From Caldanaerobius polysaccharolyticus DSM 13641 (GTDB lineage: Bacteria > Bacillota > Thermoanaerobacteria > Thermoanaerobacterales > Caldanaerobiaceae): DNA of 64,000 nt. Made by a program: the position numbers and the translations under genes. The notes beneath the pieces are model-generated. The model saw only the letters and a list, made by a program, of their open reading frames with translations. It had not been told where the DNA came from and did not search any database. Every line of letters begins with the position of its first letter. Positions within the stretch are counted from its first letter, which is position 1. Positions 35,351 through 47,182 of the stretch are shown piece by piece. The stretch spans positions 649,886-713,885 of the forward strand of contig NZ_KE386494.1 in assembly GCF_000427425.1 (NCBI RefSeq). The letters are read 5' to 3'.

Positions 35351-36879
35351 TACTCCCATTCAATGGTAGCTGGTGGTTTGGAGGTTATATCGTACACCAC
35401 CCTGTTTACTCCTTTTACTTCATTGACAATACGCCTTGATATAGAGTCCAACAGTTCCCACGGTAACCTCGCCCAATCGGCTGTCATGCCATCTGACGAT
35501 GTCACAGCCCTCAGCACCACCGTATAGGCATATGTCCTCTCATCGCCCATAACCCCTACTGTTTTGATATCAGGCAATACGGCAAAAGCCTGCCACACCT
35601 TGTTGTAATAGCCGGATTCCTTGAGCTCCCTTATAAAGACGTAATCCACCTGCCTGAGAAGATCCAGTTTTTCTTCAGTAACCTCACCCAGCACCCTCAC
35701 AGCAAGCCCGGGCCCCGGAAAAGGATGCCTGTACAAAATCTCCTCAGGTATCCCCAGCTCTTTGCCCACAAGGCGCACCTCATCCTTGAACAGGCTCTTT
35801 AAAGGCTCTAAAAGCTTAAATTTCATATCCTGTGGCAATCCACCTACGTTGTGGTGGCTCTTTATGGTAGAGGCCACTTTATTGCCACTCTCAATGACAT
35901 CGGGATAAAGGGTGCCCTGAACCAGGTATTCTGCGCCCTTGAGCTTACTGGCTTCCTCTTCAAATACCCTTATAAACTCATGGCCTATGATCTTCCTCTT
36001 CTGCTCAGGGTCCACCACTCCTTTTAACTTAGAGAGGAATCGCTTCCTGGCGTCAATCCTTATGAGGTTTATATCAAATTTATCCCTAAATACCCTCTCC
36101 ACAGCATCCCCTTCGTTTAGCCTCAAAAGGCCGTTATCCACGAAAATACACACGAGCTGATCGCCTATAGCCCTGTGTACTAAAACTGCCGCCACCGTTG
36201 AATCCACACCGCCGCTTATAGCGCAGATGGCTTTTTTGTCCCCTACGGTCTTTCTTATGCTCTTTACGGTCTGCTCTACGAAAGAGTCCATGGTCCAGTC
36301 TGCGCTCATGTCGCATATCTCAAAGAGAAAATTCCTTATCATCTCTTTTCCCAAGGGCGTATGCTCTACCTCAGGATGAAATTGCACGGCGTACAGCTTG
36401 CGCTTTACATCAGCCATGGCAGCTACCGGCGTATTGGGAGTGGAGGCAATGACCTTGAAATCCTCAGGCAATTGATCTATCAAGTCCACGTGGCTCATCC
36501 AGCAGACCGTCTCGCGTTCTATGCCCTTAAACAGAGGTGTGTTGTTGTTGACCAGCAAATCGGTTTTGCCGTATTCCGCCACCTCAGCTCTCTGCACCTC
36601 TCCGCCCAAAGACAGTGCCATAAGCTGTGCTCCGTAGCATATCCCCAGCACAGGTATACCTAGTTTAAATATTTCTGGATCGCACTTAGGCGCATCTTCA
36701 ACGTATACGCTAGCAGGCCCCCCTGACAGCACAATTCCCAAGGGCTTATATTCCTTTACTTTATCTACGGATATGTCATAGGGAACTATCTCGCAATACA
36801 CATTGGCCTCGCGGATCCTCCTGGCTATCAGCTGGGTATACTGCCCTCCAAAATCCAGGATTAAAACAATCTCTCTCAT
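35350..36879 (-). CDS. guaA: GMP synthase (glutamine-hydrolysing)
   Basis: 509 aa. N-terminal class I amidotransferase ([35 protein letters not shown]) joined to an ATP pyrophosphatase ([17 protein letters not shown]) and a C-terminal dimer domain ending PPATIEWE. Converts XMP to GMP. It lies 9 bp after guaB in a guaBA operon. No terminator is obvious after its stop, so some read-through toward pbuG is possible. Confidence 0.97.
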   Translation of the reverse strand: MREIVLILDFGGQYTQLIARRIREANVYCEIVPYDISVDKVKEYKPLGIVLSGGPASVYVEDAPKCDPEIFKLGIPVLGICYGAQLMALSLGGEVQRAEVAEYGKTDLLVNNNTPLFKGIERETVCWMSHVDLIDQLPEDFKVIASTPNTPVAAMADVKRKLYAVQFHPEVEHTPLGKEMIRNFLFEICDMSADWTMDSFVEQTVKSIRKTVGDKKAICAISGGVDSTVAAVLVHRAIGDQLVCIFVDNGLLRLNEGDAVERVFRDKFDINLIRIDARKRFLSKLKGVVDPEQKRKIIGHEFIRVFEEEASKLKGAEYLVQGTLYPDVIESGNKVASTIKSHHNVGGLPQDMKFKLLEPLKSLFKDEVRLVGKELGIPEEILYRHPFPGPGLAVRVLGEVTEEKLDLLRQVDYVFIRELKESGYYNKVWQAFAVLPDIKTVGVMGDERTYAYTVVLRAVTSSDGMTADWARLPWELLDSISRRIVNEVKGVNRVVYDITSKPPATIEWE

Positions 36880-36888
36880 CTTTTCACC

Positions 36889-38355
<1,467 letters not shown>

Positions 38356-38410
38356 TCATATAATTTTATCATACGGGCTTTAAATCTCTGACTGCCGCGT
38401 GTTTTGTATT

Positions 38411-38439
38411 ACTATAGCAGATATAAAAAAGCGTGTCAA
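38411..38439 (-). promoter_or_regulatory. guaBA promoter overlapping an upstream terminator
   Basis: TTGACA (38434-38439), spacer 17, TATAGT (38411-38416) on the minus strand. The -35 box is part of the 3' arm of the terminator of the preceding gene. Confidence 0.8.
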
Positions 38440-38490
38440 GAGAAGCAATCCACGGGCACCATGTCCGTGACTTTCTTTCTCATGACACGC
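38425..38490 (-). terminator. Long two-tier terminator of the fucose isomerase-like gene
   Basis: GCGTGTCATGAGAA/TTCTCTTGACACGC, 14 pairs with one mismatch, capped by a second stem CACGG/CCGTG and followed on the minus strand by six T. Confidence 0.85.
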
Positions 38491-38510
38491 ATACTGCACC
38501 ATATCAGGTA

Positions 38511-39992
38511 TTACTTAAAAGGATTTTCCCCCTTGTACAGCATTGTCTCCGGCTGATTGAAAGATACATCTTCAACGCCCAACATCTTCATCGCTGCGAA
38601 CAGCACTTTTCCTGCATGCTTAAAAGCAACTCCTGCGTGATGAGGATACCTTTTTGCTATAAGCACATGCCTGTAAAACCTGGCCATCTGATTAACCGCA
38701 AATACGCCAATACCCCCAAAAGAAGCGGGATCCACATCGATTACTTCGCCCTCTGCCACATAACTCATCAAAACACAATCCGCTGTGCTCTGCAACCTAA
38801 AAAGCGTAATATCTCCTGGCCTTATAGCTCCCTCCAGGGTTCCCCTTGTTATATCAGGTTCCTTATCAGGCTCTAACAACCTGTGCATTATAAGCTGGTA
38901 TTTCATCGCAGCATATTTCATATGACATACGGGAGTATTGCCGCAGTGAAATCCCATAAAAAGATCACTTAAGGCATACCCTTTAAACTTTTCCCTGTTT
39001 TTCTCGTACATATCTTTGGGCACTGTATTGTTAATATCTAAAAGCGTAGCAGGCATACCGGTGGCACACGTAATAATGTACTCGCTCAAAGCCCCGTAAA
39101 TATCCGTCTCGCATGCAATAGGTATTCCCCTCGCCGCAAACCTTGAATTGACATAGCAAGGCACAAATCCAAACTGGGTCTGAAATGCCGGCCAGCACTT
39201 ATTGGCGAATACAGCGTATTCCGAAGCTCCCAGGTTGTGCTCCATCCAATCTTTTAAAGTCAGTTCATACTGGGCAAGCTTTGGCAATATTCCCGGGTAA
39301 TTATTGCCTTCGCCCAGCTCCTTTTCCATATCCTCCACGACTTCAGGTATCCTCTTATCGTTTTCATGCTTATTAAATGCCTCAAATAAGTCCAGTTCCG
39401 AATTTTCCATAATCTCAATACCTAGATCATATAAAGGCTTTATGGGCGCATTGCACGCCAGAAAATCCTGCGGCCTTGGGCCAAAAGTGATAATCTTCAA
39501 CTTAGAAAGGCCGATTATAACCCTGGCGATGTCGCGAAAATCCGAAATCATATCCGCAATCTCATCGGCCGTACCTACAGGGTATTCAGGAATATACGGG
39601 TTTAGCTTTCTAAGCCCTAAATTATAAGAAGCATTGAGCATACCACAATAGGCATCGCCGCGGCCGTCGATGAGATTGTTCTCACTCTCTTCAGCTGCCG
39701 CCACGTACATCGCCGGCCCATCAAACCTTTGCGCCAGCATTGTCTCAGGCCCTTCCGGCCCAAAATTGCCCAGATATATTACCAGAGCGTTTACATTGGC
39801 TTGCTTTAACTCATCTAAGGCCTTCAGTACGTCTTTTTCATTCTCTACTGTTGTCTTGGCCTCAAATATGTCTATACTCTTTTGAGAACAGGCTTGGACG
39901 ACAGCTCTTCTTCTCCTCTCGCTGAGTTCTACAGGAAAACAATCCCTGCTCACTGCCACAATTCCCAGCTTTACTTCAGGAACATTTACCAT
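38511..39992 (-). CDS. L-fucose/L-arabinose isomerase family protein
   Basis: 493 aa from the ATG after GGAGG (nine bases). The protein follows the L-fucose isomerase-like fold: VVQACSQKSIDIFEAKTTV and NALVIYLGNFGPEGPET near the start, ACETDIYGALSEYI and FMGFHCGNTPVC further on. The family holds sugar isomerases and relatives of unknown substrate. No fucose or arabinose kinase or aldolase is nearby, so the substrate is unknown. It has its own promoter, a structured leader with a tiny reading frame, and a strong terminator. Confidence 0.8.
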   Translation of the reverse strand: MVNVPEVKLGIVAVSRDCFPVELSERRRRAVVQACSQKSIDIFEAKTTVENEKDVLKALDELKQANVNALVIYLGNFGPEGPETMLAQRFDGPAMYVAAAEESENNLIDGRGDAYCGMLNASYNLGLRKLNPYIPEYPVGTADEIADMISDFRDIARVIIGLSKLKIITFGPRPQDFLACNAPIKPLYDLGIEIMENSELDLFEAFNKHENDKRIPEVVEDMEKELGEGNNYPGILPKLAQYELTLKDWMEHNLGASEYAVFANKCWPAFQTQFGFVPCYVNSRFAARGIPIACETDIYGALSEYIITCATGMPATLLDINNTVPKDMYEKNREKFKGYALSDLFMGFHCGNTPVCHMKYAAMKYQLIMHRLLEPDKEPDITRGTLEGAIRPGDITLFRLQSTADCVLMSYVAEGEVIDVDPASFGGIGVFAVNQMARFYRHVLIAKRYPHHAGVAFKHAGKVLFAAMKMLGVEDVSFNQPETMLYKGENPFK

Positions 39993-40033
39993 GTTCATAA
40001 CCTCCATCCTTATACGCTTGAAAATTAAAAATT

Positions 40034-40084
40034 AAAGATGTACCTACAATATATAACATTTTATATAATTGACCGTACATCTTT
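40034..40084 (-). promoter_or_regulatory. Leader stem-loop before the isomerase-like gene
   Basis: AAAGATGTAC/GTACATCTTT gives a 10-bp stem around a 31-base AT-rich loop, followed on the minus strand by AATTTTTAATTTTC. It begins three bases after the mini-ORF stop and resembles an attenuator. Confidence 0.45.
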
Positions 40085-40086
40085 GG

Positions 40087-40107
40087 CTACAAAATATTTT
40101 TTAGCAT
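40087..40107 (-). CDS. Possible leader mini-ORF (six codons)
   Basis: A strong ribosome site AAAGGAGGG stands before ATG and a frame reading MLKNIL then TAG. The stop lies at the foot of the leader hairpin. Position and signal strength suggest translation, but so short a frame could be chance. No peptide-sensing function is claimed. Confidence 0.3.
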   Translation of the reverse strand: MLKNIL

Positions 40108-40153
40108 ATCCCTCCTTTAACCTCACCTCACTGCATAGAAAAGGCTTAACTTC

Positions 40154-40181
40154 ATTATACACCATAACAGGCGAAAATCAA
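40154..40181 (-). promoter_or_regulatory. Predicted promoter of the isomerase-like gene
   Basis: TTGATT (40176-40181), spacer 16, TATAAT (40154-40159) on the minus strand, giving a leader of about 155 bases. Confidence 0.5.
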
Positions 40182-40207
40182 TAGATGCAACGTAAAGCAA
40201 AATACAC

Positions 40208-40241
40208 AAAAATCAGGAGCAAGTGTGTACACTTGCTCCTA
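40208..40241 (-). terminator. Terminator of pflB
   Basis: AGGAGCAAGTG/CACTTGCTCCT stem followed on the minus strand by GATTTTTG. Confidence 0.85.
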
Positions 40242-40268
40242 AAACGCCCTTACATGGCTATAGATAGT

Positions 40269-42500
40269 CTATATGGACTTATGAAAAGTCCTATTTATCA
40301 CCTCTAGCTGTTGTTCTCGCGTGAGTTTTATAAAGTTTACAGCGTAACCTGATACCCTTATGGTAAGCTGAGGATATTTTTCAGGGTGATCCATGGCATC
40401 CAGCAACATTTCCCTGTTTAAGACATTTACGTTTATGTGATGCCCTTTTTTAGACATATAGCCATCTAATAGCGCTATGAGGTTGGTTATCCTGGACTCC
40501 TCATCTTTCCCCAGCGCCTCAGGAACTATTGTAAACGTGTTGGATATGCCATCAAGGGCATCGTCGTAAGGAAGTTTTGCCACCGAATTCAGTGAAGCGA
40601 TAGCTCCTTTCTCATCCCTTCCGTGCATGGGATTTGCGCCAGGTGCAAAAGGTTCACCGGCTCTTCTGCCATCTGGAGTAGCGCCGGTTTTCTTTCCGTA
40701 CACCACATTGGACGTAATAGTCAAAACCGACATGGTGGGTATGGCATTCCTATACGTCTTGTGCTTTCTCAATTTGCTCATAAACCTCTCTACGATATCC
40801 ACTGCGATAGCATCCACTCTATCGTCATCGTTGCCGTATTTAGGAAAATTCCCCTCTACCTCAAAACCTACAGCAATGCCTCGCTCATCCCTGACTGGCT
40901 TTACCTTGGCGTACTTGATGGCGCTCAGCGAATCAGCTGCCACAGATAATCCCGCCATACCGTAGGCCATGGTCCTTATCACATCTTTATCGTGCAATGC
41001 CATCTGAGATCTCTCATATGCGTACTTATCGTGCATGTAGTGAATGACATTCATGGTATTCGCATAGGTTTTAGCCAGCCATTCCAGCACGTAATCGTAT
41101 TTTTGCATCACTTCATCATAGTCTAAATACTCCGACGTTACAGGCTCAAAAGGCGGCGTTACCTGAACGCCCTCTCTTTCATCCTTGCCCCCATTTATGG
41201 CGTAGAGCAAAGCTTTCGCCACGTTTACCCTGGCACCAAAAAACTGCATCTGTTTGCCTATAGGCATAGCAGAGACACAGCACGCGATTCCGTAATCGTC
41301 ACCGTATATAGGCCTCATAATATCGTCGTTCTCATACTGTATAGAACTGGTATTTACCGATACTTTAGCACAGTACTTTTTAAATCCTTCAGGGAGGTTG
41401 ACCGACCATAAAACCGTGAGATTGGGCTCAGGTGCAGGACCTAAATTCTCGAGGGTATGCAAAATCCTGAAAGAGTTCTTGGTCACAAGGGGCCTGCCGT
41501 CTACTCCCATACCCCCTATGGATTCAGTAACCCACACAGGATCGCCGCTGAACAATTCATTGTACTCAGGCGTCCTCAAAAACCTAACTATCCTCAGCTT
41601 TATAACAAACTGATCAATTAACTCCTGAGCTTCTTCTTCAGTAAGCGTCCCTTCTCTTAAATCCCTTTCAACGTATATGTCCAGAAATGTAGAGACTCTG
41701 CCCAAAGACATGGCTGCACCGTTTTGCTCCTTTACAGCCGCCAGGTACCCAAAATAAGTCCATTGCACAGCTTCCCTGGCGTTGTAAGCAGGCCTTGATA
41801 TATCAAATCCATAGGATGACGCCATCTCTTTCATCTCTTTTAACGCCTTTATCTGTTCCGCGATTTCTTCCCTTAGCCTTATTACACTTTCATCGAAAAC
41901 ATCCACTTCCAGCTCCTTAAGCTGCTGCTCCTTGTCCTCTATCAATCTATCAATGCCGTACAAAGCTACGCGCCGGTAATCACCGATTATCCTCCCTCTT
42001 CCGTAAGCATCGGGAAGGCCTGTTATAATGCCCACATGCCTTGCCAGCCTCATCTCTGGCGTATAAACATCAAAAACGCCATCATTATGAGTCTTTCTGT
42101 ACTTCGTAAATATCTCATCCACCAGAGGATCCAGCTCAAGGTTATACGCTTTGCAGGAGTTACGAACCATCCTTATACCGCCGAAAGGCATTATAGCTCG
42201 TTTCAACGGCTCATCGGTTTGCAGGCCCACTATTATCTCGTTTTCTCTATCGATATACCCGGGACCGTGGGATGTAATCGTAGATATGGTTTTGGTGTCA
42301 GCAGACAGCAAACCACCATTTTCTATTTCCTTCTTTAAAAGCTCCTGAACCTTATTCCACACCTTTTGGGTCCTCTGCGTGGCTGACTTTAAAAAACTAT
42401 CATCGCCGTAATACGGAGTGTAGTTGCTCTGTATAAAATCCCTTACATCTATCTTGTTGCGCCACTTTTCCCCTTTAAAACCTCTCCACGCCTTTTCCAC
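40269..42500 (-). CDS. pflB: Pyruvate formate-lyase
   Basis: 743 aa glycyl radical enzyme. The adjacent active-site cysteines are in [12 protein letters not shown] and the radical glycine is in RVSGYAVNF near the C-terminus, so this is true PflB rather than a diol dehydratase relative. It splits pyruvate with CoA into acetyl-CoA and formate; formate can feed one-carbon and purine chemistry. The GTG at 42500 lies eight bases after GGAG; the frame opens three codons earlier. No pflA activase gene is nearby. A palindrome sits at its promoter. Confidence 0.96.
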   Translation of the reverse strand: MEKAWRGFKGEKWRNKIDVRDFIQSNYTPYYGDDSFLKSATQRTQKVWNKVQELLKKEIENGGLLSADTKTISTITSHGPGYIDRENEIIVGLQTDEPLKRAIMPFGGIRMVRNSCKAYNLELDPLVDEIFTKYRKTHNDGVFDVYTPEMRLARHVGIITGLPDAYGRGRIIGDYRRVALYGIDRLIEDKEQQLKELEVDVFDESVIRLREEIAEQIKALKEMKEMASSYGFDISRPAYNAREAVQWTYFGYLAAVKEQNGAAMSLGRVSTFLDIYVERDLREGTLTEEEAQELIDQFVIKLRIVRFLRTPEYNELFSGDPVWVTESIGGMGVDGRPLVTKNSFRILHTLENLGPAPEPNLTVLWSVNLPEGFKKYCAKVSVNTSSIQYENDDIMRPIYGDDYGIACCVSAMPIGKQMQFFGARVNVAKALLYAINGGKDEREGVQVTPPFEPVTSEYLDYDEVMQKYDYVLEWLAKTYANTMNVIHYMHDKYAYERSQMALHDKDVIRTMAYGMAGLSVAADSLSAIKYAKVKPVRDERGIAVGFEVEGNFPKYGNDDDRVDAIAVDIVERFMSKLRKHKTYRNAIPTMSVLTITSNVVYGKKTGATPDGRRAGEPFAPGANPMHGRDEKGAIASLNSVAKLPYDDALDGISNTFTIVPEALGKDEESRITNLIALLDGYMSKKGHHINVNVLNREMLLDAMDHPEKYPQLTIRVSGYAVNFIKLTREQQLEVINRTFHKSI

Positions 42501-42570
42501 GCCAATCACTCCTCACTTTGTACTTTGTATACCACTTAGCCAATCCCACTATTTCGTCTTCCTATTGTTT

Positions 42571-42599
42571 ATTATACATATTTATATCTTTGTAGTCAA
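42571..42599 (-). promoter_or_regulatory. pflB promoter
   Basis: TTGACT (42594-42599), spacer 17, TATAAT (42571-42576) on the minus strand. Confidence 0.85.
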
Positions 42600-42618
42600 T
42601 ATACTGTATACAGTATAT
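42599..42618. promoter_or_regulatory. Perfect 20-bp palindrome at the pflB promoter
   Basis: ATATACTGTATACAGTATAT equals its own reverse complement over all 20 bases and touches the -35 box from upstream. The GTATAC centre resembles GntR-type operators. The regulator is unknown. Confidence 0.75.
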
Positions 42619-42635
42619 AAAATAATAGCAGAATT

Positions 42636-43307
42636 CTATTTGCCAAGATATGCTTTAATGCCTCTATAAATAGCTTCAGCCAATTTGGCCTGATATCCAT
42701 CATCCTGTAAAAGTTGTTCCTCCGTGGGGTTAGACAAAAAACCGCATTCTACTATAACAGCAGGTATTCTGGTATTTCTGAGCACGTACAGGCCATCAAT
42801 AGGCAACGCCTCGCGAAAATTGGTGCTGTCCAATTTCTTGAGCTCGGCTTGTATCGCCTTAGCAAGCTTCTCCCCTTCTATAGAACCCCTCTGGTAAAAA
42901 GTCTGGGCGCCATAGTACTGGGAATCAGGAAAACTATTTAAATGTATACTGACAAATGCCCTAGCCCCTGAGGCATTAGCTATTTCAGCTCTGCCCTTCA
43001 GTTTATAGGCGTCAGAGCCGTCTTCCAATTTCTGATTGTTTTTGCGGGTCATGATCGCCTTTATACCATTCTTTTGGAGGATATTATAAAGCTTTGTAGC
43101 GATCTTTAAATTTATTACGTCTTCTCTTACACCGCTGGCGCTGACTTTTCCAGGGTCTCCTCCCCCGTGTCCAGCGTCAATGACTACGTCGTAAGAATTT
43201 ACATTAAAAACTTGCACCACAACGCTATCGTAAAATAAGTCGAGGAACAATATTAGCGCCAGAATCGCGGCTGCAATGGCTAAATGGCAATTTCTAATGT
43301 ACACCAA
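42636..43307 (-). CDS. cwlD: CwlD-type N-acetylmuramoyl-L-alanine amidase
   Basis: 223 aa. One N-terminal membrane anchor (about 8-28), then an Amidase_3 domain: VVIDAGHGGGDPG (zinc His), INLKIATKLY, RAFVSIHLNSF (zinc His) and VECGFLSNPTEE (catalytic Glu). In sporulating bacteria CwlD strips peptides from cortex muramic acid before PdaA acts, and a PdaA-like gene is at 9331. Start TTG or GTG after AGGGGG. Lies upstream of pflB but transcribed separately. Confidence 0.9.
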   Translation of the reverse strand: MVYIRNCHLAIAAAILALILFLDLFYDSVVVQVFNVNSYDVVIDAGHGGGDPGKVSASGVREDVINLKIATKLYNILQKNGIKAIMTRKNNQKLEDGSDAYKLKGRAEIANASGARAFVSIHLNSFPDSQYYGAQTFYQRGSIEGEKLAKAIQAELKKLDSTNFREALPIDGLYVLRNTRIPAVIVECGFLSNPTEEQLLQDDGYQAKLAEAIYRGIKAYLGK

Positions 43308-43375
43308 TTTCTATTCCCCCTGAAAAGCCTGCATTTACTCATTTACTCATACCAATAAAATTTATATGCTTCTGT

Positions 43376-43398
43376 CACAAAATTAATCCACTAACATA
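43376..43398 (+). promoter_or_regulatory. Possible sporulation sigma-K-like promoter
   Basis: CAC (43376-43378), spacer 16, CATAGGAT (from 43395) resembles the short AC / CATAnnnT pattern of sigma-K promoters, and no sigma-A promoter is visible before the LysM gene. The consensus is weak, so this is tentative. Confidence 0.3.
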
Positions 43399-43432
43399 GG
43401 ATGTTACTAGATAAAAAGAAAGGAGGATAACT

Positions 43433-44386
43433 ATGCTCACCCGCGAAATCAACTATATAGTCCAGCCAGGCGATACAATATATTTAATAGCTAAAAAATT
43501 TAACACCAGTGTAGACGCTGCCGTAACCGCCAACAACCTTACATCTCCCGCACTGATATATCCTGGACAGGTACTGCGGATTCCCATTACAGGCGTGGAG
43601 CATGTAGTGCAACCCGGCGATACAGTATACGCTATAGCAACAAGATATGGCGTACCTTATTATACAATAATATACGTAAATAACATCATGTACCCGTACA
43701 CTATTTACCCCGGTCAGACGCTGTTTATACCAACTACAATAGCCGCTTCTGTCAATGAAACCGTTTCTGTTGAAGAACAAAGCTACGTCCCACCATATCA
43801 TATCCCATGTCAATTTGTCTATACCGTCAGGCCAGGCGATAGCATGTGGTCAATCTCCAGGATGTTCGGAATCCCCCTGGACTGCCTTATCAGGGCTAAT
43901 CCCCAGATACCTAATCCCAACTTGATCTTCCCCGGACAAGTAATATGCATACCAGCTCACTGCCCACCTGCACCCCCTATGCTTCCGTGCAAAACATACT
44001 ACACCGTCAAAGCAGGAGATTCCATGTGGTCAATTGCCAGGATGTTTGGCATTCCTCTAGACTGCCTCATAAGGGCCAACCCGCAGATACCTAATCCCAA
44101 CTTGATCTTCCCCGGACAGGTAATATGCATACCAGCTCACTGCCCACCTTTACACCATATGCCGCATGAGCGCTGTCGGACATATTACACTGTAAAATCG
44201 GGGGATTCTATGTGGTCAATTGCCAAGATGTTCGGCGTATCTCTAGATGCACTTATAAAAGCAAATCAGCAAATAACCGATCCCAATAAAATATTCCCAG
44301 GACAGGTCCTGTGCATACCCTTTGGCTCCACTACACAACAAGAAGACGAAAGGACAGAAAAAAGCGAAGCGGAAATCAACGAATGA
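43433..44386 (+). CDS. Five-LysM-domain protein, probable spore envelope component
   Basis: 317 aa with five LysM units, each starting near YxVxPGDT/S and ending PGQxLxIP: about 7-52, 56-100, 128-174, 187-233 and 248-294. There is no signal peptide or enzymatic domain. Cysteine- and proline-rich linkers separate the last three units. Cytoplasmic multi-LysM proteins of this kind (SafA-like) bind spore cortex. Units three and four are nearly identical in DNA, showing a recent duplication. Start ATG after AAAGGAGGA. Confidence 0.85.
   Translation: MLTREINYIVQPGDTIYLIAKKFNTSVDAAVTANNLTSPALIYPGQVLRIPITGVEHVVQPGDTVYAIATRYGVPYYTIIYVNNIMYPYTIYPGQTLFIPTTIAASVNETVSVEEQSYVPPYHIPCQFVYTVRPGDSMWSISRMFGIPLDCLIRANPQIPNPNLIFPGQVICIPAHCPPAPPMLPCKTYYTVKAGDSMWSIARMFGIPLDCLIRANPQIPNPNLIFPGQVICIPAHCPPLHHMPHERCRTYYTVKSGDSMWSIAKMFGVSLDALIKANQQITDPNKIFPGQVLCIPFGSTTQQEDERTEKSEAEINE
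43845..43970 (+). repeat. Duplicated LysM DNA, first copy
   Basis: This stretch recurs at about 44023-44148 with only scattered changes; the 3' part (from ATACCTAATCCCAACTTGAT onward) differs at about one base over some 65. Confidence 0.85.
44023..44148 (+). repeat. Duplicated LysM DNA, second copy
   Basis: Second copy of the unit at 43845-43970, 178 bp away, a whole-domain in-frame duplication. Confidence 0.85.
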
Positions 44387-44391
44387 TGTGG

Positions 44392-44423
44392 AAAAAGGAG
44401 AGCTCCAGTACAAAGCTCTCCTT
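44392..44423 (-). terminator. Terminator between the LysM gene and argH
   Basis: AAGGAGAGCT/AGCTCTCCTT stem; T-rich on the minus strand (TTTTTCC) for argH, weaker on the plus strand for the LysM gene. Confidence 0.75.
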
Positions 44424-44435
44424 CTCTAAATTCAT

Positions 44436-45812
44436 CTAAACGCGCAGCACAGCATTTTTTATCCTCTTTATCGCCATCTGGACCATTTCTTTAGCAGGCC
44501 CCCCTATTACCGCCCTGCTGTGCACGCCTTTATCCAGGTCCAGTGCGTCGTAAATATCCTCTTCAAATTTGTCAGAAAAAGACCTTAAAATGTCAATGTC
44601 CAGATCTTCTAGTGCACACCTCTGTTCTATGGCCTTTTTTACCACCTTCCCTGCTATCTCGTGGGCTTCCCTGAAAGACATACCCTTTCTGACCAAATAA
44701 TCAGCCATATCCGTCGCGTTCATGTACCCGTTCTTAGCTGAATTTCTCATATTCTCCTTATTGAACTTTATCGCCTTCATCATACCATCAAATACCTTTA
44801 CACAGGCCTTGATGGTATCTATCCCATCAAATACAGCTTCTTTATCCTCCTGCATGTCTTTATTGTAAGCCAGGGGTAGACCTTTCATGAGCGTCAAAAG
44901 CGTTATCAAATCCCCGTAAACCCTTCCCGTTTTGCCCCTTATGAGTTCCGCTGCATCGGGATTTTTTTTCTGGGGCATCATGCTGGACCCTGTAGCAAAG
45001 CTATCGTCTATTTCTACAAAACCGAATTCCTTAGAGTTCCACAGTATCAGTTCTTCACAAAAGCGACTTAAATGCATCATGATTATAGAAGCGGCACTTA
45101 AAAACTCTATAGCATGATCTCTGTCGCTGACGGAATCCAAGCTATTCAATGTAACTCCATCAAATCCCAACAGCTGCGCGGTATATCCCCTGTCCAGGTT
45201 ATACGTGGTACCCGCCAGGGCTCCTGATCCCAATGGCGACACGTTCATTCTTTTAACACAATCCTCTAATCTTCCCATATCCCTCAAAAACATACAGCAA
45301 TAGGCCACCAGATGATGGGCCAGAGTAACTGGCTGTGCCCTCTGCAGATGGGTATATCCCGGCATCAAGGTATCCACATTGTCTTCTGCTATATTAAGAA
45401 GGGTATTCACCAGAGATCTTAAAAGCCTTAATATGTCCTTTATCTCATCCCTCATATAAAGCTTGAGATCAACCGCAACCTGATCGTTTCTGCTCCTGGC
45501 GGTATGCAGTTTCTTCCCAGCTTCTCCTATCCTATCGGTCAGTAGCGCCTCTATGTTCATGTGAATGTCCTCATTTTCCCGCGTAAACTCCACTTTACCC
45601 TCTTTTATATCGTTCAATATACCGTTGAGGCCCTCAATAATCCTTTTAAGTTCCTCTTCGCTCAGTACACCGGCCTTGTGCAAAGTCATGGCGTGGGCTA
45701 TGCTTCCTTTTATATCCTGTTCGTACATTCTCCCATCTACATCTATAGAGGCATTGAATTCTTCCAAAAGTTTATCCGTATCCTTTTCAAATCGGCCTCC
45801 CCATAGTTTCAT
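44436..45812 (-). CDS. argH: Argininosuccinate lyase
   Basis: 458 aa. Signature [12 protein letters not shown] near 280, [10 protein letters not shown] and [11 protein letters not shown]. Splits argininosuccinate into arginine and fumarate. Its start overlaps the argG stop by four bases, in the order argG-argH. Length is normal. Confidence 0.97.
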   Translation of the reverse strand: MKLWGGRFEKDTDKLLEEFNASIDVDGRMYEQDIKGSIAHAMTLHKAGVLSEEELKRIIEGLNGILNDIKEGKVEFTRENEDIHMNIEALLTDRIGEAGKKLHTARSRNDQVAVDLKLYMRDEIKDILRLLRSLVNTLLNIAEDNVDTLMPGYTHLQRAQPVTLAHHLVAYCCMFLRDMGRLEDCVKRMNVSPLGSGALAGTTYNLDRGYTAQLLGFDGVTLNSLDSVSDRDHAIEFLSAASIIMMHLSRFCEELILWNSKEFGFVEIDDSFATGSSMMPQKKNPDAAELIRGKTGRVYGDLITLLTLMKGLPLAYNKDMQEDKEAVFDGIDTIKACVKVFDGMMKAIKFNKENMRNSAKNGYMNATDMADYLVRKGMSFREAHEIAGKVVKKAIEQRCALEDLDIDILRSFSDKFEEDIYDALDLDKGVHSRAVIGGPAKEMVQMAIKRIKNAVLRV

Positions 45813-47020
45813 TTTGTCTTCCCTTTCTCCATCAAAGCCTTAATTTTCAAAGGCAGGCCAAAGAGGTTTATAAAGCCTTCTGCATCTTTCTGATTATACA
45901 CCTGGTCTTCGCCAAAGGTAGCAAATTCCTGGCTGTACAGCGAATAAGGTGACTTAACACCAGCCAGAATACAACTTCCTTTATACAGTTTCAGCCTGAC
46001 GGTACCAGTTACGTTTTTCTGCGTCACGTCTACAAAGGCGTCCAACGCCTCCCTGAGGGTTGTAAACCACATGCCATCGTACACCAATTCCGCGTACTTG
46101 TGAGCTACCATATCCTTAAACCTCATAGTCTGCTTATCCAGTGTCAGCCGCTCCAATTCCATGTGAGCTATATATAAAACGGTTCCCGCAGGGGTCTCAT
46201 ATACGCCCCTGGACTTCATACCCACCAGGCGGTTTTCCACGATGTCCGCTATACCTACGCCATTTCTCCCCGCTATTTCATTGAGCACCCTTATGAGCTC
46301 CACAGGCCCGTACTCGACTCCGTTGACTTTATAAGGTATTCCCTCTTTAAAATCTATTTCCACGTATTCAGGTTCATCAGGAGCCTGGGTAGGCGGTACT
46401 ATTATCATATAGAGGTCGTCTTTAGGCTCATTCCACGGGTCTTCAAGGTCTCCCCCTTCATGGCTTAAATGCCATAGATTTCTGTCCATGCTGTAGGGCT
46501 TTTCTTTAGTAACAGGCACAGGTATACCTTTCTCCTGTGCATACTCTATCTCATCTTCCCTTGACTTAAACTCCCACTCCCTCCACGGCGCAATAACTTT
46601 TAACTCGGGGGCTAATGCTTTTATAGCGAGCTCAAAGCGAACCTGGTCATTGCCTTTGCCCGTGGCGCCGTGACATATGGCTTCCGCTCCTTCTGCCAAT
46701 GCAATGTCCACCAGCTTTTTGGCGATCAACGGCCTGGCAAAAGACGTCCCCAAAAGGTACTTGCCTTCATATATTGCTCCTGCTCTCAGCGTAGGGAATA
46801 TGTAATCAGTTACAAACTCCTCTACTACATCTTCCACATATACTTTGGACGCGCCGCTCTTCAGTGCTTTGTCTTCAATTCCCTCCAGCTCGTCTCCCTG
46901 ACCTACGTTTACACAAACCGCAATCACTTCGTAACCATACTTCTCTTTTAACCACGGAATTATAACAGATGTATCTAATCCTCCAGAATAGGCCAAAACA
47001 ACCTTTTTATTTCCCTTCAT
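45809..47020 (-). CDS. argG: Argininosuccinate synthase
   Basis: 403 aa from the ATG after GGGGAG ([18 protein letters not shown]). The N-type ATP pyrophosphatase loop is [23 protein letters not shown] and [15 protein letters not shown] are typical. Joins citrulline and aspartate. The frame extends 15 codons upstream without a ribosome site. Confidence 0.97.
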   Translation of the reverse strand: MKGNKKVVLAYSGGLDTSVIIPWLKEKYGYEVIAVCVNVGQGDELEGIEDKALKSGASKVYVEDVVEEFVTDYIFPTLRAGAIYEGKYLLGTSFARPLIAKKLVDIALAEGAEAICHGATGKGNDQVRFELAIKALAPELKVIAPWREWEFKSREDEIEYAQEKGIPVPVTKEKPYSMDRNLWHLSHEGGDLEDPWNEPKDDLYMIIVPPTQAPDEPEYVEIDFKEGIPYKVNGVEYGPVELIRVLNEIAGRNGVGIADIVENRLVGMKSRGVYETPAGTVLYIAHMELERLTLDKQTMRFKDMVAHKYAELVYDGMWFTTLREALDAFVDVTQKNVTGTVRLKLYKGSCILAGVKSPYSLYSQEFATFGEDQVYNQKDAEGFINLFGLPLKIKALMEKGKTK

Positions 47021-47056
47021 CTCGTTTACTCCCCTCGCATATAAAATCTTTGTATT

Positions 47057-47085
47057 ATTATACATTAATATTTATATTTATGCAA
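47057..47085 (-). promoter_or_regulatory. argGH promoter
   Basis: TTGCAT (47080-47085), spacer 17, TATAAT (47057-47062) on the minus strand. No convincing ArgR box pair was found by eye. Confidence 0.65.
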
Positions 47086-47182
47086 TACATCGGATTCACA
47101 ATTTATTAACAAATAAATCACAAATGCGCCATAATTATAAATTATAATCATCTAACAATACAATTTATAAGGGGAGGGTATC

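Noticed and set aside
43845-44148. Spaced repeats considered as a CRISPR array
   Set aside because: Only two long units, in frame within a LysM gene; no cas genes in the window.
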